A stretch of 64,000 nucleotides of DNA from Bacteroidia bacterium (GCA_030426665.1 JAUHYD010000008.1:124001-188000); one strand, 5' to 3'; shown: positions 1 through 8,058, numbered from the stretch's first letter. Program-made: numbers and translations. Notes: a model not told the origin generated them from the letters alone.

Positions 1-435
1 ATTCTTCTTTACTGGTTGCACACTATGGGTGAGCTTTGTCTCTCACCAATCGGGCTATCGCTGGTATCGAAACTGGCACCACGCAGGTTTGCCTCGCTGT
101 TGATGGGTGTATTCTTCCTTTCTAATGCATCGGGTTATGCACTCGCCGGTACGCTCGGTTCTCTTATCCCTAACACGGGTGACAAGTTTACCGTTGCTGC
201 CAAGAACGGCATTGACCTACAGGGTATTCTCGATGGCAATGTAGTACCAACAGCCGCCCAAAAAGCCATCATGGAAGTGGAGCGAATACGAGACACCTAC
301 CCGACATTTGCAGGTTTCACTATTCATAACCTGTACGAATTCTTCATGGTCTTTGTAATACTTCCGGGCGTAGCAGCGGTATTGCTGTTTTTGATTTCCG
401 GCAAGCTGAAGAAAATGATGCACGGCATCACATAA
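1..435 (+). CDS. POT-family peptide MFS transporter, C-terminal part (cut by window edge)
   Basis: This is the 3' end of a proton-dependent oligopeptide transporter of the inner membrane, which takes up di- and tripeptides with protons. The frame is open from base 1, so the start lies outside the window. The segment GELCLSPIGLSLVSKLAP matches the equivalent stretch of the complete transporter that follows (GELCLSPIGLSLMTTLAP), and two hydrophobic helices follow, ending in a short basic tail. It differs from its neighbour in a longer loop between the last helices (about 50 residues, roughly TGDKFTV to TFAGFTI). It is therefore a diverged tandem paralog and not a recent copy. A strong terminator follows it, so the two transporter genes are probably separate transcription units. 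Confidence 0.9.
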   Translation: MLLYWLHTMGELCLSPIGLSLVSKLAPRRFASLLMGVFFLSNASGYALAGTLGSLIPNTGDKFTVAAKNGIDLQGILDGNVVPTAAQKAIMEVERIRDTYPTFAGFTIHNLYEFFMVFVILPGVAAVLLFLISGKLKKMMHGIT

Positions 436-461
436 TATATTCGGTTAATTCCGCATCAGTA

Positions 462-489
462 AGCAGGGCTCAACGGCCCTGCTTTTTTG
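462..489 (+). terminator. Rho-independent terminator after the first POT gene
   Basis: An 8-bp stem AGCAGGGC / GCCCTGCT (462-469 with 476-483) with a 6-nt loop is followed directly by a run of six T. It sits 26 nt after the stop codon of the first transporter. Confidence 0.85.
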
Positions 490-561
490 TGGTAGAAAAA
501 GGGTGAAATAAAAATTATACATTACTTTGGTGTTGCGAATAATCTCAAACACTACTTATAT

Positions 562-2058
562 ATGGAAAGCAATCAGGACAAAGCAATCACGCTAGCAGAA
601 ATACAGGACTTTAAAGGAAAGTACCCCAAGCAGCTGTGGTATCTATTCTTCTCTGAGATGTGGGAACGGTTTGCCTTTTATGGTATGCGTGGAATGCTTA
701 CCATATTTATGGTGGAGCAATTGCTACTAAATGAGCGTGAAGCCAATCTGCAATATGGTGGCATTCAAGCGTTTATCTATACTATGACGTTTATTGGCGG
801 ACTGTTTGCCGATAAACTCCTCGGGTTTCGCAAGTCTATATTCTGGGGTGGCCTGATGATGATAATAGGCAGCTTTACACTGGCATTCTCGCCAAAAGAA
901 CTCTACTACATTGGTATAAGTTTTACCATAGTCGGGACGGGTTTCTTCAAACCCAACATATCCACCATGGTGGGGAGTTTGTACAAAGAAGGTGACCCCC
1001 GACGAGATGCGGGCTTCGGGTTGTTCTATTCCGGTATCAATATAGGTGCGTTTCTGGGTGGGCTGCTTTGTATTAAGGTTGCCAATAATTACTCGTGGAA
1101 TGCCGCATTCTCACTGGCAGGAATTGGTATGATTATCGGACTGTTAGCTTTTATATTCACCAAGCGTTCTTTGGGTCCGATTGGGCTATCGCCAATGGCG
1201 GGCAAAGTAACTGCCAAGAAAATACGCCTCTACGACATTATGGTGTATGCAGGGTCGCTGCTTGTCATTCCGTTCATTCTGCTATTGGTATCAAATACCG
1301 ACTACACAGACTACTTTATGTACACAGTAGGCCCGCTGGCGCTGCTATACATCATCTACGAGATGCTAAAGTTCAGCAAGGTGGAGCAACAAAAACTCAT
1401 TGCCGCTCTTGTATTTATCATTTTCAGCATATTCTTCTGGGCGTTTTTTGAGCAAGCCGGCGGTTCGCTGAGCCTGTATGCGCGGTATAACCTCCACAAC
1501 TCTCTGCTGGGTGTAACCATAGACCCCAACGAGATAAATAACTCGTCCAATTCCATCTTTGTTATTGTTTTCAGTCCGTTGGCTGGTCTGCTATGGATGT
1601 GGATGGGCAAAAAGAAGATAGAGCCTAATACGCTTATCAAGTTCGGGCTGGGCTTCCTGTTTGTGAGTCTGGCATTCTATATATTCTACTATACCCGCTT
1701 CTTTGCAGACCCACAGGGCAAAACCTCTTTGAACATCTTTACACTCGCCTACCTTGTTATCACGATAGGAGAGTTGTGCCTCTCGCCAATCGGGCTGTCG
1801 CTGATGACCACACTGGCACCCCAAAAGCTGCAAGGTATGATGATGGGTATGTGGTTTCTGGCGAGCGCCTACGGGCAATATGCAGCCGGCATACTGGGTG
1901 CGGGCATGGCAACGGTAAACGAAAATGCCACACTCACCGAAAAGATGATGTCATACACAGATGGCTACAAACATCTGGCTATCTACGCATTGATAGCAGG
2001 TGTATTACTGATGGCTATTTCGCCATTTGTAAAGAAACTGATGCATGATGTGCATTAG
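562..2058 (+). CDS. POT-family proton-dependent peptide transporter
   Basis: Complete peptide:proton symporter of the major facilitator superfamily, 498 residues, the usual length for bacterial POT/PTR2 proteins. The N-terminus has the family pattern EMWERFAFYGMRGMLTIFM (about 30-48), in which an ExxER-type motif in helix 1 takes part in proton coupling. The PTR2 signature region follows around 125-160 (GTGFFKPNISTMVGSLY). About 14 hydrophobic segments are visible, and the C-terminal GELCLSPIGLS motif is repeated in the partial gene upstream. Start: the ATG at 562 is the first in frame and gives a short hydrophilic N-terminus (MESNQDKAI) before helix 1, as is normal here. It probably supplies peptides as a carbon and nitrogen source. 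Substrate range cannot be read from sequence. Confidence 0.92.
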   Translation: MESNQDKAITLAEIQDFKGKYPKQLWYLFFSEMWERFAFYGMRGMLTIFMVEQLLLNEREANLQYGGIQAFIYTMTFIGGLFADKLLGFRKSIFWGGLMMIIGSFTLAFSPKELYYIGISFTIVGTGFFKPNISTMVGSLYKEGDPRRDAGFGLFYSGINIGAFLGGLLCIKVANNYSWNAAFSLAGIGMIIGLLAFIFTKRSLGPIGLSPMAGKVTAKKIRLYDIMVYAGSLLVIPFILLLVSNTDYTDYFMYTVGPLALLYIIYEMLKFSKVEQQKLIAALVFIIFSIFFWAFFEQAGGSLSLYARYNLHNSLLGVTIDPNEINNSSNSIFVIVFSPLAGLLWMWMGKKKIEPNTLIKFGLGFLFVSLAFYIFYYTRFFADPQGKTSLNIFTLAYLVITIGELCLSPIGLSLMTTLAPQKLQGMMMGMWFLASAYGQYAAGILGAGMATVNENATLTEKMMSYTDGYKHLAIYALIAGVLLMAISPFVKKLMHDVH

Positions 2059-2188
2059 GGTTTGGGGGATTAGGAATTGGTTTATTGGGAATTTGGAATA
2101 AGTCGTACAGATGTCTCCAATCTTCGAAAGGACGGAATACTCCGCCCCCGTTCGTTAATGCTAATGGGCAGAGTTTGTTATGCTCCCG

Positions 2189-2196
2189 TATATTTG
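2189..2196 (+). promoter_or_regulatory. Putative Bacteroidota -7 box (TATATTTG)
   Basis: A perfect match to TAnnTTTG lies 32 nt before the ATG of the transglutaminase-like gene. No TTG was found at the usual 17-23 nt further upstream, so the assignment rests on one box only. Confidence 0.4.
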
Positions 2197-2228
2197 CGGC
2201 AATATCTAATTCTCTGAAATAATAAAAC

Positions 2229-3428
2229 ATGAAAAATTTACACGCCCTTCTCTTCTTTCTGTTCACAGCAACGACGGTACTGGCAAAAAACCCGGAAAAC
2301 AACTTTGCAGCTACAGACAGTAAGGCGCTTGCCATCCCTGCCGCACAGACGACCTCCTCTCAACAGATTGCTGACTACATGAAAGCGAACTTTGCGACGG
2401 ATGCAGATAGAGTACGGGGCATATTTATATGGGTGGCTAAAAACATGAGTTATGATTTAGACAACATGTTTGCGCTGAACTTCCACGAATCACAGGAAGA
2501 CAAAGCACTAAAAGCACTAAAAAACCGCAAAGGAATTTGTGAAAACTATGCGGCACTGTTTGATGAAATATGCAGAAAGGCAGGACTAACCTCAGAAGTG
2601 ATTCCGGGTTATACGCGCCAGAACGGGTTTACATCATTTACCCCTCATGTCTGGTGTGCGGTAATAATTGATAATAACTGGCAGCTTTTTGACCCTACCT
2701 GGGGATCGGGCTACGTAGATGACAAAAAATTTACGCCGAAAATCAATAATAAATTTTTCATGGCTAAACCGTCTGAACTGCTGAAAACACATATGCCCTT
2801 CGACCCGATGTGGCAAATGTACTACCACCCAATTAGCAATGCCGATTTTTCGAATGATAAAACAGCAGACGACAAGACAAAGCCATTCTTTAGCTACGTT
2901 GATACCATACGTGTATACCGTCAATTAGATGATATAGCGCAACATGAAGCCGAAGCCCGCAGGCTTGAAAAAAATGGCGTGAACAATGCGATGATATACG
3001 ACCGATTAGCTCACCTACGCAATTATATAGAAGTAAAGAAACACAATAGACTCGCGGAACAACAAAACGCAGCCTCAGATATATACAACGATGCGGTAAA
3101 CGACTACAATACGTCCGTTAACCTGCTTAATAAGTTCATCAATTACAGAAACGCACAGTTCAAACCTTCGAAATCAGATGCCGACATACAGCGTATGGTA
3201 GATAGTGCTGACAATAGATTAAGAGCAGCAAAGCGAAAGTTAGCTTCTGTAAAGGGGAAATTTGACCGATTAGACAACCTGATTCTTCAGATAGACAATT
3301 CGGTAAATGACCTAACGAAGAATATTGACGAACAACAGGCTTTTCTGAAAAAATACTTCAAGAAAAGCAAGCTGGGACGTAAAACCATGTTCCGAAAAAT
3401 AACATGGATGGGCATACCGCTGAACTAA
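2229..3428 (+). CDS. Secreted transglutaminase-like domain protein
   Basis: Exported protein of 399 residues with a transglutaminase-like (papain-fold) domain. A signal peptide is visible (MKNLHALLFFLFTATTVLA). The domain spans about residues 40-165. The nucleophile region is KGICENYAALFDEICRKAGL, with Cys in GxCxxYA. The catalytic His follows in HVWCAVI and the Asp in WQLFDPTWGSG, giving the complete Cys-His-Asp set. Family members act as peptidases, amidases or cross-linking enzymes, and the substrate here is unknown. The C-terminal half (about 230-375) is charged and heptad-like, probably coiled coil. A short basic tail follows. It is a single gene with non-coding flanks. Export to the periplasm or surface is inferred from the leader, and no T9SS domain is seen. 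Confidence 0.85.
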   Translation: MKNLHALLFFLFTATTVLAKNPENNFAATDSKALAIPAAQTTSSQQIADYMKANFATDADRVRGIFIWVAKNMSYDLDNMFALNFHESQEDKALKALKNRKGICENYAALFDEICRKAGLTSEVIPGYTRQNGFTSFTPHVWCAVIIDNNWQLFDPTWGSGYVDDKKFTPKINNKFFMAKPSELLKTHMPFDPMWQMYYHPISNADFSNDKTADDKTKPFFSYVDTIRVYRQLDDIAQHEAEARRLEKNGVNNAMIYDRLAHLRNYIEVKKHNRLAEQQNAASDIYNDAVNDYNTSVNLLNKFINYRNAQFKPSKSDADIQRMVDSADNRLRAAKRKLASVKGKFDRLDNLILQIDNSVNDLTKNIDEQQAFLKKYFKKSKLGRKTMFRKITWMGIPLN

Positions 3429-3468
3429 CCGAAAGGTATTTTGTGCATTGGCGAGGGGGTATCGTATT

Positions 3469-3511
3469 AGCGTCGCATACGCTATACCGGTGCATACTCG
3501 TCACAGACGAG
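3469..3511. other. Two adjacent small hairpins in an intergenic stretch
   Basis: The 235-nt gap between the transglutaminase-like gene and the following lipoprotein contains AGCGT-CGCAT-ACGCT (3469-3483) and CTCGTC-ACA-GACGAG (3497-3511). Neither has a T-run. They may be part of an intergenic repeat or an RNA structure. I see no gene in the gap. Confidence 0.3.
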
Positions 3512-3663
3512 AACGAGGTGGAGCTCTGAGGTATTGTCTTGCATATTTGCTTTGTTATATTCTTTTGCCCTAATGCAAAAAAACAAATGGTCAAGGGAGC
3601 AAATTCACGATTAATTGTTGTAGTTGCGATAAGAATATTAGTATTTTTAGAATAAAAAATGTT

Positions 3664-4680
3664 TTGCACAAATTAATATTCGCGGCTCTTGTTGCCTTTT
3701 CTATATCGCTACTATCTGCCTGTACTCAAAAACATCCTCGGAGCAAGTTTCCGGCACTGGTGTCCTTAGACACTTTTAAGTCAGCACAGTTTGTTCCGAC
3801 ACTGGATCATGTGATACCCGAAAACAGGAATGTCGTGTATACGCCTGCATTCCTATACGCCTGGAATGAATTGCAAACCTTGCTTCCTGCTCGAATTGAG
3901 GTGCTGAGCCGGAGTGGTGATTTAGAGAAAATAAATAAATCAGCACAGCATATTGATAAGTCATTGAGAGAAAAATATACGGCTCACGTCGAAAAATCAG
4001 GAGATTCAGTCACGATAAATTCAGCATTCACGGAAACATTAAAATTTGCCGAAGTAATGGATACTACTAAGGGTGATTTTATGTTTGCAGGTACCCGGGT
4101 AAAGGCATTTGGCATGCCGTATTATGACTATGATTTATCTGAACAGATACATATACTGTATTACGAAAGTGATGACCATTTTATTGCCGGTATTTTTTCA
4201 AAAGATGAAAAGAAAGAAGTATTGTTTGCCAAAGGGTATAGTAATGCATCTACTTTTCGGGAGGTGGTTAAAAACATCGAGGTAAGTATTGAAAAAGGCC
4301 AAACGGACAAGCAGCAGGATGGAAGTGAATGGAAGTATTACCTACACGATGAAGATGTGTTTTTAGCCCCTGTTATCTCCTTTAACTACAAGCAGGTTTA
4401 TGGCAATATCCTCGGCAACAAAATAGAATCCGGTGGTAAAGTTTATCGGATTATTTCAGCATTGCAGCGGACAGCATGTATAATAAATGAATCCGGCACG
4501 GAGGTAGCAAGTGAAGCGGAAGTAACATTAGAGGCTTCTGAGGAGTGGCCTGAGGAAAAGCACAAAGCAAAACGGCTGTTACTCGATAAACCATTTATTT
4601 TGCTGATGCGGAACAGAAAGGAAAACGAACCGTATTTTATAATGAAGGTTACTAATCCTTCGATAATGACCAGCCAGTAA
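3664..4680 (+). CDS. Putative lipoprotein of unknown function
   Basis: I do not recognise this 338-residue protein. The N-terminus (MHKLIFAALVAFSISLLSAC) is a lipoprotein signal ending in a lipobox (LLSAC), so export and lipidation are likely. The start is taken as TTG at 3664, because no in-frame ATG lies upstream close enough and this start gives a well-formed signal peptide. The mature part is soluble, rich in charged residues, with no repeat or transmembrane segment and no motif I can assign. The weak start codon and the absence of an obvious promoter leave the exact 5' end uncertain. It is followed by an intergenic hairpin and then by convergent genes, so it is probably monocistronic. 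Confidence 0.7.
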   Translation: MHKLIFAALVAFSISLLSACTQKHPRSKFPALVSLDTFKSAQFVPTLDHVIPENRNVVYTPAFLYAWNELQTLLPARIEVLSRSGDLEKINKSAQHIDKSLREKYTAHVEKSGDSVTINSAFTETLKFAEVMDTTKGDFMFAGTRVKAFGMPYYDYDLSEQIHILYYESDDHFIAGIFSKDEKKEVLFAKGYSNASTFREVVKNIEVSIEKGQTDKQQDGSEWKYYLHDEDVFLAPVISFNYKQVYGNILGNKIESGGKVYRIISALQRTACIINESGTEVASEAEVTLEASEEWPEEKHKAKRLLLDKPFILLMRNRKENEPYFIMKVTNPSIMTSQ

Positions 4681-4692
4681 GTTGGGGTTGTG

Positions 4693-4728
4693 TCTCCCAA
4701 TGAGTCTTGTACAGATGACTCGTGGAGA
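4693..4728. other. Interrupted inverted repeat between convergent genes
   Basis: The two-part stem TCTCC...GGAGA (4693-4697 with 4724-4728) encloses GAGTC...GACTC (4702-4706 with 4717-4721), with TTGTACAGAT in the loop. There is no clear T-run on either strand. It lies between the convergent lipoprotein and ABC genes and could be a weak bidirectional terminator. The words GTACAGATG and TCTCC also occur near 2100-2120, so a degenerate intergenic repeat is possible. Confidence 0.35.
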
Positions 4729-4749
4729 GCCTAAACAATACACGCACCC

Positions 4750-5418
4750 CTACCCCAACCCACTCAAATACCCATGCAGCACTAAGTCTTCCCGGTCTCG
4801 GATATAGATGGTCTGCCCTTCTTTCATCAGGTAGAGCATGTCGCTGGTAGCGAGGAGCTCCTGATAACGATGGTCGGTGATGATAATGCCCTTATGTCTT
4901 TTTTGTTCTTGTATGAGTTGCTGCACTCCGGCTATATGCAGAGGCATTAACTGAGAAAATGGTTCATCGAGAAATGTAAAGCGCGTATCGGCCAATAGCA
5001 GCAATACCACCGCCACCAACCGCTCTGTACCACCCGACAATTCATAGACCCTGTGCTCCATATACTCCGCCAGTTCCGGGAAACGATTTACGACAGATGC
5101 CACATCTACCCCATACTGACAAAACACGGTCCTGACTTTAAGCGAAGGGGGCAAAAATGTTTGTTGCGGCAGGTAGTTGAGCAACTTCGGTAAGAGGTAT
5201 GGCCTGGGTGTCTTTATGCCATTTACAAACACATCACATTCCATCGCCTTCATTGTCCCGAATACCGCCCGTAGCATACAGGATTTTCCGGAGCCATTGC
5301 GCCCCAGCAAACCGGTTACGGAGCCACGCGCAGCCCGTACGGTAGTACCTTTCAGTATCTCCTTCTTGCCGATAGTCAGAAAGATATTCTCTGCCGTCAG
5401 CATATCCGGACTATTCAT
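4750..5418 (-). CDS. ABC transporter ATP-binding protein
   Basis: Single ATPase subunit of an ABC system, 222 residues from the chosen start. Walker A is GRNGSGKS (39-46). The signature is LSGGTER (about 127-133, with Thr in place of the usual Gln). Walker B is RFTFLDEPF (about 148-156), and the H-loop is in IIITDHRYQ. Start: the ATG at 5418 overlaps the stop of the upstream membrane gene as ATGA, which indicates translational coupling. Longer in-frame starts at 5436 and 5475 would overlap more and add non-conserved residues. The two upstream genes encode small membrane proteins, which are the only candidate permease partners nearby. Direction and cargo of transport are unknown. The ATPase call is secure and the system-level role is not. 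Confidence 0.88.
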   Translation of the reverse strand: MNSPDMLTAENIFLTIGKKEILKGTTVRAARGSVTGLLGRNGSGKSCMLRAVFGTMKAMECDVFVNGIKTPRPYLLPKLLNYLPQQTFLPPSLKVRTVFCQYGVDVASVVNRFPELAEYMEHRVYELSGGTERLVAVVLLLLADTRFTFLDEPFSQLMPLHIAGVQQLIQEQKRHKGIIITDHRYQELLATSDMLYLMKEGQTIYIRDREDLVLHGYLSGLG

Positions 5419-5711
5419 ATAAGCGTGGTTAGCCATAGTAGTGTACAGAAGATTAAGAGGTCGGCAAGCAACCATGTGATGAATAAAAACCGCTTAGAGA
5501 TATGCAGGTTGTAATAGTAGTAAAATGCCCCACTCCGAAAGGCACTGATGAAGTACCATATCAGGCAATCGGTTGCTACCTTCATCAGGAAAACAGGCAA
5601 CCAATAACTGCCCATCTTGTACAAATAACACCCCGGTATTGCCAGCAACAATGGCACCAAACTGTGTTGCCTGTAGAAAAACAATCCTGTACGGACTTTT
5701 GTAGAAACCAT
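5415..5711 (-). CDS. Small membrane protein coupled to the ABC ATPase
   Basis: A protein of 98 residues with three hydrophobic segments, roughly 17-36, 40-60 and 73-95, separated by short basic or aromatic loops (SGAFYYYYNLHISKR). I do not recognise the family. Its stop overlaps the start of the ATPase gene (ATGA), and it follows the upstream membrane gene by 23 nt, so the three form one operon. It is much shorter than typical ABC permeases, so either it is an accessory or half-size membrane partner, or the true permease is elsewhere. The function is inferred from context only. Confidence 0.65.
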   Translation of the reverse strand: MVSTKVRTGLFFYRQHSLVPLLLAIPGCYLYKMGSYWLPVFLMKVATDCLIWYFISAFRSGAFYYYYNLHISKRFLFITWLLADLLIFCTLLWLTTLI

Positions 5712-5734
5712 AATCCCCGATTAGTAATGTAGAA

Positions 5735-6136
5735 TTATAGCTGTTCGGGTATCATTTTAGAAGTGAACGATTGCTTGCTACCGGTGTACACCATTATGAC
5801 AGCCAACAGAAACGAGCCGATGGTAAAGAGTGGGCCGAAGCCAAATGTCAATAGAGCGTTACCTACATAGGCACCGGACAAATATTTCAGAAACCATGTA
5901 ATCTGTGCAAAAATAAAGTAACCGAAAGCAATCGCAATGCAATAACCAATGGCCATATATACATACTTCCGCCGGAAAATCAGTGGCAGCGAAAGTATCG
6001 CACACATAATCGCCATCGGAATACTGACCGTACCAAAATAAATGTCGGCCAATAGTGCGCCGATACCCAATAGCGCAAAGTACACTGCGCTAATGCTCCT
6101 TAGCCGATTTGTAGTGTTTTCTGAAAACAATGTCAT
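5735..6136 (-). CDS. Membrane protein at the head of the ABC operon
   Basis: A protein of 133 residues with about four hydrophobic helices: SISAVYFALLGIGALLADIYF, then SIPMAIMCAILSLPLIF, YMAIGYCIAIAFGYFIF and FTIGSFLLAVIMVYTG. The start is taken as ATG at 6136 (MTLFSENTT). An upstream in-frame extension to 6217 reads as non-conserved sequence in the divergent promoter region. It opens a three-gene minus-strand operon that ends with the ABC ATPase and is divergent from the metal transporter gene at 6268. I do not recognise the family. It may be a permease or accessory subunit. Confidence 0.6.
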   Translation of the reverse strand: MTLFSENTTNRLRSISAVYFALLGIGALLADIYFGTVSIPMAIMCAILSLPLIFRRKYVYMAIGYCIAIAFGYFIFAQITWFLKYLSGAYVGNALLTFGFGPLFTIGSFLLAVIMVYTGSKQSFTSKMIPEQL

Positions 6137-6267
6137 TGTACAGCTTATTGGTTCTATGCAATTTAACGAAACAGTTTCAAAAATATTGTATCTGACTATT
6201 GCTTCGCATATTTCCACTGATAAAAGTCATCTTCTTTCAATTGTCTATTTGATACCTTTATAGCAGA

Positions 6268-6966
6268 ATGGAGCAAGATGTACATACCGAAGAGCACCTT
6301 AAGAGTTCTGCACTTGTTACCGACATAGTGATCGGTATGAGTGACGGACTGACGGTTCCATTTGCCTTGGCGGCAGGGCTTAGCGGAGCGGTGCAGGATA
6401 CACATATCATTGTGGTGGCCGGCATGGCAGAAGTTGCAGCCGGGGCAATAGCCATGGGATTAGGTGGCTACCTTGCCGGAAAGACTGAGTTGGAGCACTA
6501 TCAGTCTGAACTAAAAAGAGAGGAGTGGGAGGTTGACCATCTACCGGAAAAAGAGAAAGAGGAAGTACGGGTGATTTTTGAAGAGATGGGCATGAGTCCT
6601 GAAACACAGGCGTTGATAGTAGAGGAAATGTCGAAGGACAAGAAAAAGTGGGTGGACTTTATGATGCGTTTTGAGCTGGGGCTGGAAGAACCCAACCCAA
6701 AGCGGGCACGACACAGCGCATTTAATATTGGTCTGTCGTATGTGGTCGGCGGTTTAGTACCGCTCTCACCTTATTTCTTTGTTGATAGTCCGTATGAAGG
6801 GTTATTACTTTCGTCTGCAATCACAGTCTGTTGTCTTTTTGTATTTGGTTTCTTCAAAGCCCGTATGACCGGACAACCTCCGCTGGCAGGCGCATTGAAG
6901 GTTACCATCATTGGTTCGGCAGCGGCGGCGGCGGCTTTCTTTATAGCCAGGCTGTTTACACAATAG
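6268..6966 (+). CDS. VIT1/CCC1-family Fe2+/Mn2+ transporter
   Basis: Membrane transporter of 232 residues in the VIT1/CCC1 family, which moves iron or manganese out of the cytosol in exchange for protons. The first helix carries the family pattern DIVIGMSDGLTVPFALAAGL (about 18-37), with the conserved SDG. Helix 2 follows, with GGYLAGKTELEHYQSE and an acidic amphipathic segment (about 73-150) rich in Glu, corresponding to the cytoplasmic metal-binding domain. Three further helices complete the usual five (about 151-230), with a characteristic small-residue run near the C-terminus. It is a single gene, divergent from the ABC operon. Iron or manganese detoxification or storage is the likely role, and the exact metal cannot be fixed from sequence. 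Confidence 0.9.
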   Translation: MEQDVHTEEHLKSSALVTDIVIGMSDGLTVPFALAAGLSGAVQDTHIIVVAGMAEVAAGAIAMGLGGYLAGKTELEHYQSELKREEWEVDHLPEKEKEEVRVIFEEMGMSPETQALIVEEMSKDKKKWVDFMMRFELGLEEPNPKRARHSAFNIGLSYVVGGLVPLSPYFFVDSPYEGLLLSSAITVCCLFVFGFFKARMTGQPPLAGALKVTIIGSAAAAAAFFIARLFTQ

Positions 6967-6996
6967 TCATATCACGTTTCTTTAACAAACAAAAAT

Positions 6997-7027
6997 TTGG
7001 TGAAGCAAAATACAAGCTGTTACTTTG
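6997..7027 (+). promoter_or_regulatory. Promoter of the membrane protein/regulator operon
   Basis: TTG at 6997-6999, a 20-nt spacer, and TTACTTTG at 7020-7027 (one change from TAnnTTTG). The -7 box is half of the inverted repeat at 7021-7039, so a protein bound there would block this promoter. The ATG at 7046 is 19 nt downstream. Confidence 0.55.
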
Positions 7028-7039
7028 TAATTCAAAGTG
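7021..7039. promoter_or_regulatory. Inverted-repeat operator, copy 1
   Basis: ACTTTG-TAATT-CAAAGT (7022-7038) is a 6-bp inverted repeat with a 5-nt spacer. Almost the same block, including the flank TTACTTTG...CAAAGT-n-CTTTTTA, recurs before creD at 8008-8034. The regulator encoded between the two sites is the obvious candidate to bind them. Confidence 0.6.
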
Positions 7040-7045
7040 CTTTTT

Positions 7046-7684
7046 ATGCAACCAAACAACAACGATGAGACACTCGAAGCGCTGAGGGACATCCGGAGTA
7101 TAATGGACCGCTCCACACGCTTTATTTCACTTAGTGGCTGGACAGGGATATGGGCAGGTGCCACAGCGCTGGTAGGTGCCGCTATTGCCTACTCATGGTT
7201 ACAGAAGCCGGCCTATGAAGATATTGGCACAACTATCTATGCTTCTGCAGAACACTTCGATGGAGAAATGCTCCGGTTTATACTTCTTGGTATTGCCGTA
7301 TTTGTTGTGGCCACTGCAGGGGCTGTGTACTTTACGTGGCGCAAGGCCCAAAAACAAGGTCAGAAGATATGGAACAATGCATCGCGTATGATGCTGGAGC
7401 AATTGTTCTATCCTGTGTTTGCCGGAGGTGTATTTAGTTTGTTGTTTATTTATCACGGCTGCGGCATGTTTGTAGCACCTACCTGCCTGGTGTTCTACGG
7501 GCTGTCCCTTATAAGTGCGAGCAGGCACATGGTATCTGAGATACGCTATCTGGGCATGCTGGATGTGGCACTGGGGTGTGCGTCGATGTTTCAACCCGGT
7601 TTCGGGCTGTTTTTCTGGGCTATGGGGTTTGGTGTCCTGCACATACTGTACGGTGCCATAATGTGGAGTAAATATGATAAATAG
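7046..7684 (+). CDS. Four-helix membrane protein co-transcribed with a winged-helix regulator
   Basis: A protein of 212 residues from the ATG at 7046. A GTG start at 7037 would add three residues but lies inside the operator. The N-terminus is charged (ETLEALRDIRSIMDRSTRF) and is followed by four hydrophobic helices, about 30-50, 75-100, 120-150 and 170-200. I do not recognise a named family. The pattern of a soluble head followed by helices recalls small membrane proteins found beside winged-helix regulators in Bacteroidota. The next gene starts 8 nt after its stop, so the two are co-transcribed. The operator overlapping its promoter suggests autoregulation by that neighbour. It could be a membrane sensor or an effector under its control. 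No catalytic motif is visible. Confidence 0.7.
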   Translation: MQPNNNDETLEALRDIRSIMDRSTRFISLSGWTGIWAGATALVGAAIAYSWLQKPAYEDIGTTIYASAEHFDGEMLRFILLGIAVFVVATAGAVYFTWRKAQKQGQKIWNNASRMMLEQLFYPVFAGGVFSLLFIYHGCGMFVAPTCLVFYGLSLISASRHMVSEIRYLGMLDVALGCASMFQPGFGLFFWAMGFGVLHILYGAIMWSKYDK

Positions 7685-7692
7685 AATGGCTG

Positions 7693-7992
7693 ATGAGCAA
7701 TCCGATTGAGCAACTGAACAAAATATTTGATAGCAGAATACGCATCGGCATTATGAGTGCGCTGATCGTAAATGAGACGCTGAACTTTAATGACCTGAAA
7801 AACCTCATAGAGGTAACTGACGGCAATCTCGCCACACACCTTAAGACGCTTGAAGACAATAAGTACATCATGGTAAAAAAGGGATTCATAGGTCGCAAAA
7901 CCAACACGACATATACAATAACAAAAAGCGGTGAAGATGCATTCCGTGCGCACCTCGATGCTTTCGAAAAAATCATTAAAAAACTAAACTAA
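7693..7992 (+). CDS. Winged-helix transcriptional regulator
   Basis: A small DNA-binding protein of 99 residues consisting only of a winged helix-turn-helix of the MarR/ArsR-like type (HTH_34 style). The recognition region is LNFNDLKNLIEVTDGNLATHLKTLEDNKYI (about 30-60), and the wing is VKKGFIGRKTNTTYTITKSGEDAF. No ligand or metal-binding Cys cluster is seen. The gene lies 8 nt after the membrane protein gene and 66 nt before creD. Inverted repeats of the same sequence precede both transcription blocks (7021-7039 and 8009-8027). I infer that this protein is a dimeric repressor of its own operon and of creD. Regulator/CreD pairs of this kind are common in Bacteroidota. Confidence 0.88.
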   Translation: MSNPIEQLNKIFDSRIRIGIMSALIVNETLNFNDLKNLIEVTDGNLATHLKTLEDNKYIMVKKGFIGRKTNTTYTITKSGEDAFRAHLDAFEKIIKKLN

Positions 7993-8008
7993 ATTTTTTT
8001 GCCTTAAT

Positions 8009-8027
8009 TACTTTGATTTTCAAAGTA
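8009..8027. promoter_or_regulatory. Inverted-repeat operator, copy 2, before creD
   Basis: TACTTTG-ATTTT-CAAAGTA is a perfect 7-bp inverted repeat with a 5-nt spacer, 31 nt before the creD ATG. It matches copy 1 at 7021-7039 in both arms and in the CTTTTTA flank. TTACTTTG may also be a -7 box here, although no well-spaced TTG was found. Confidence 0.6.
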
Positions 8028-8058
8028 CTTTTTAAAAAACTAAAAAAACAAAACAATC

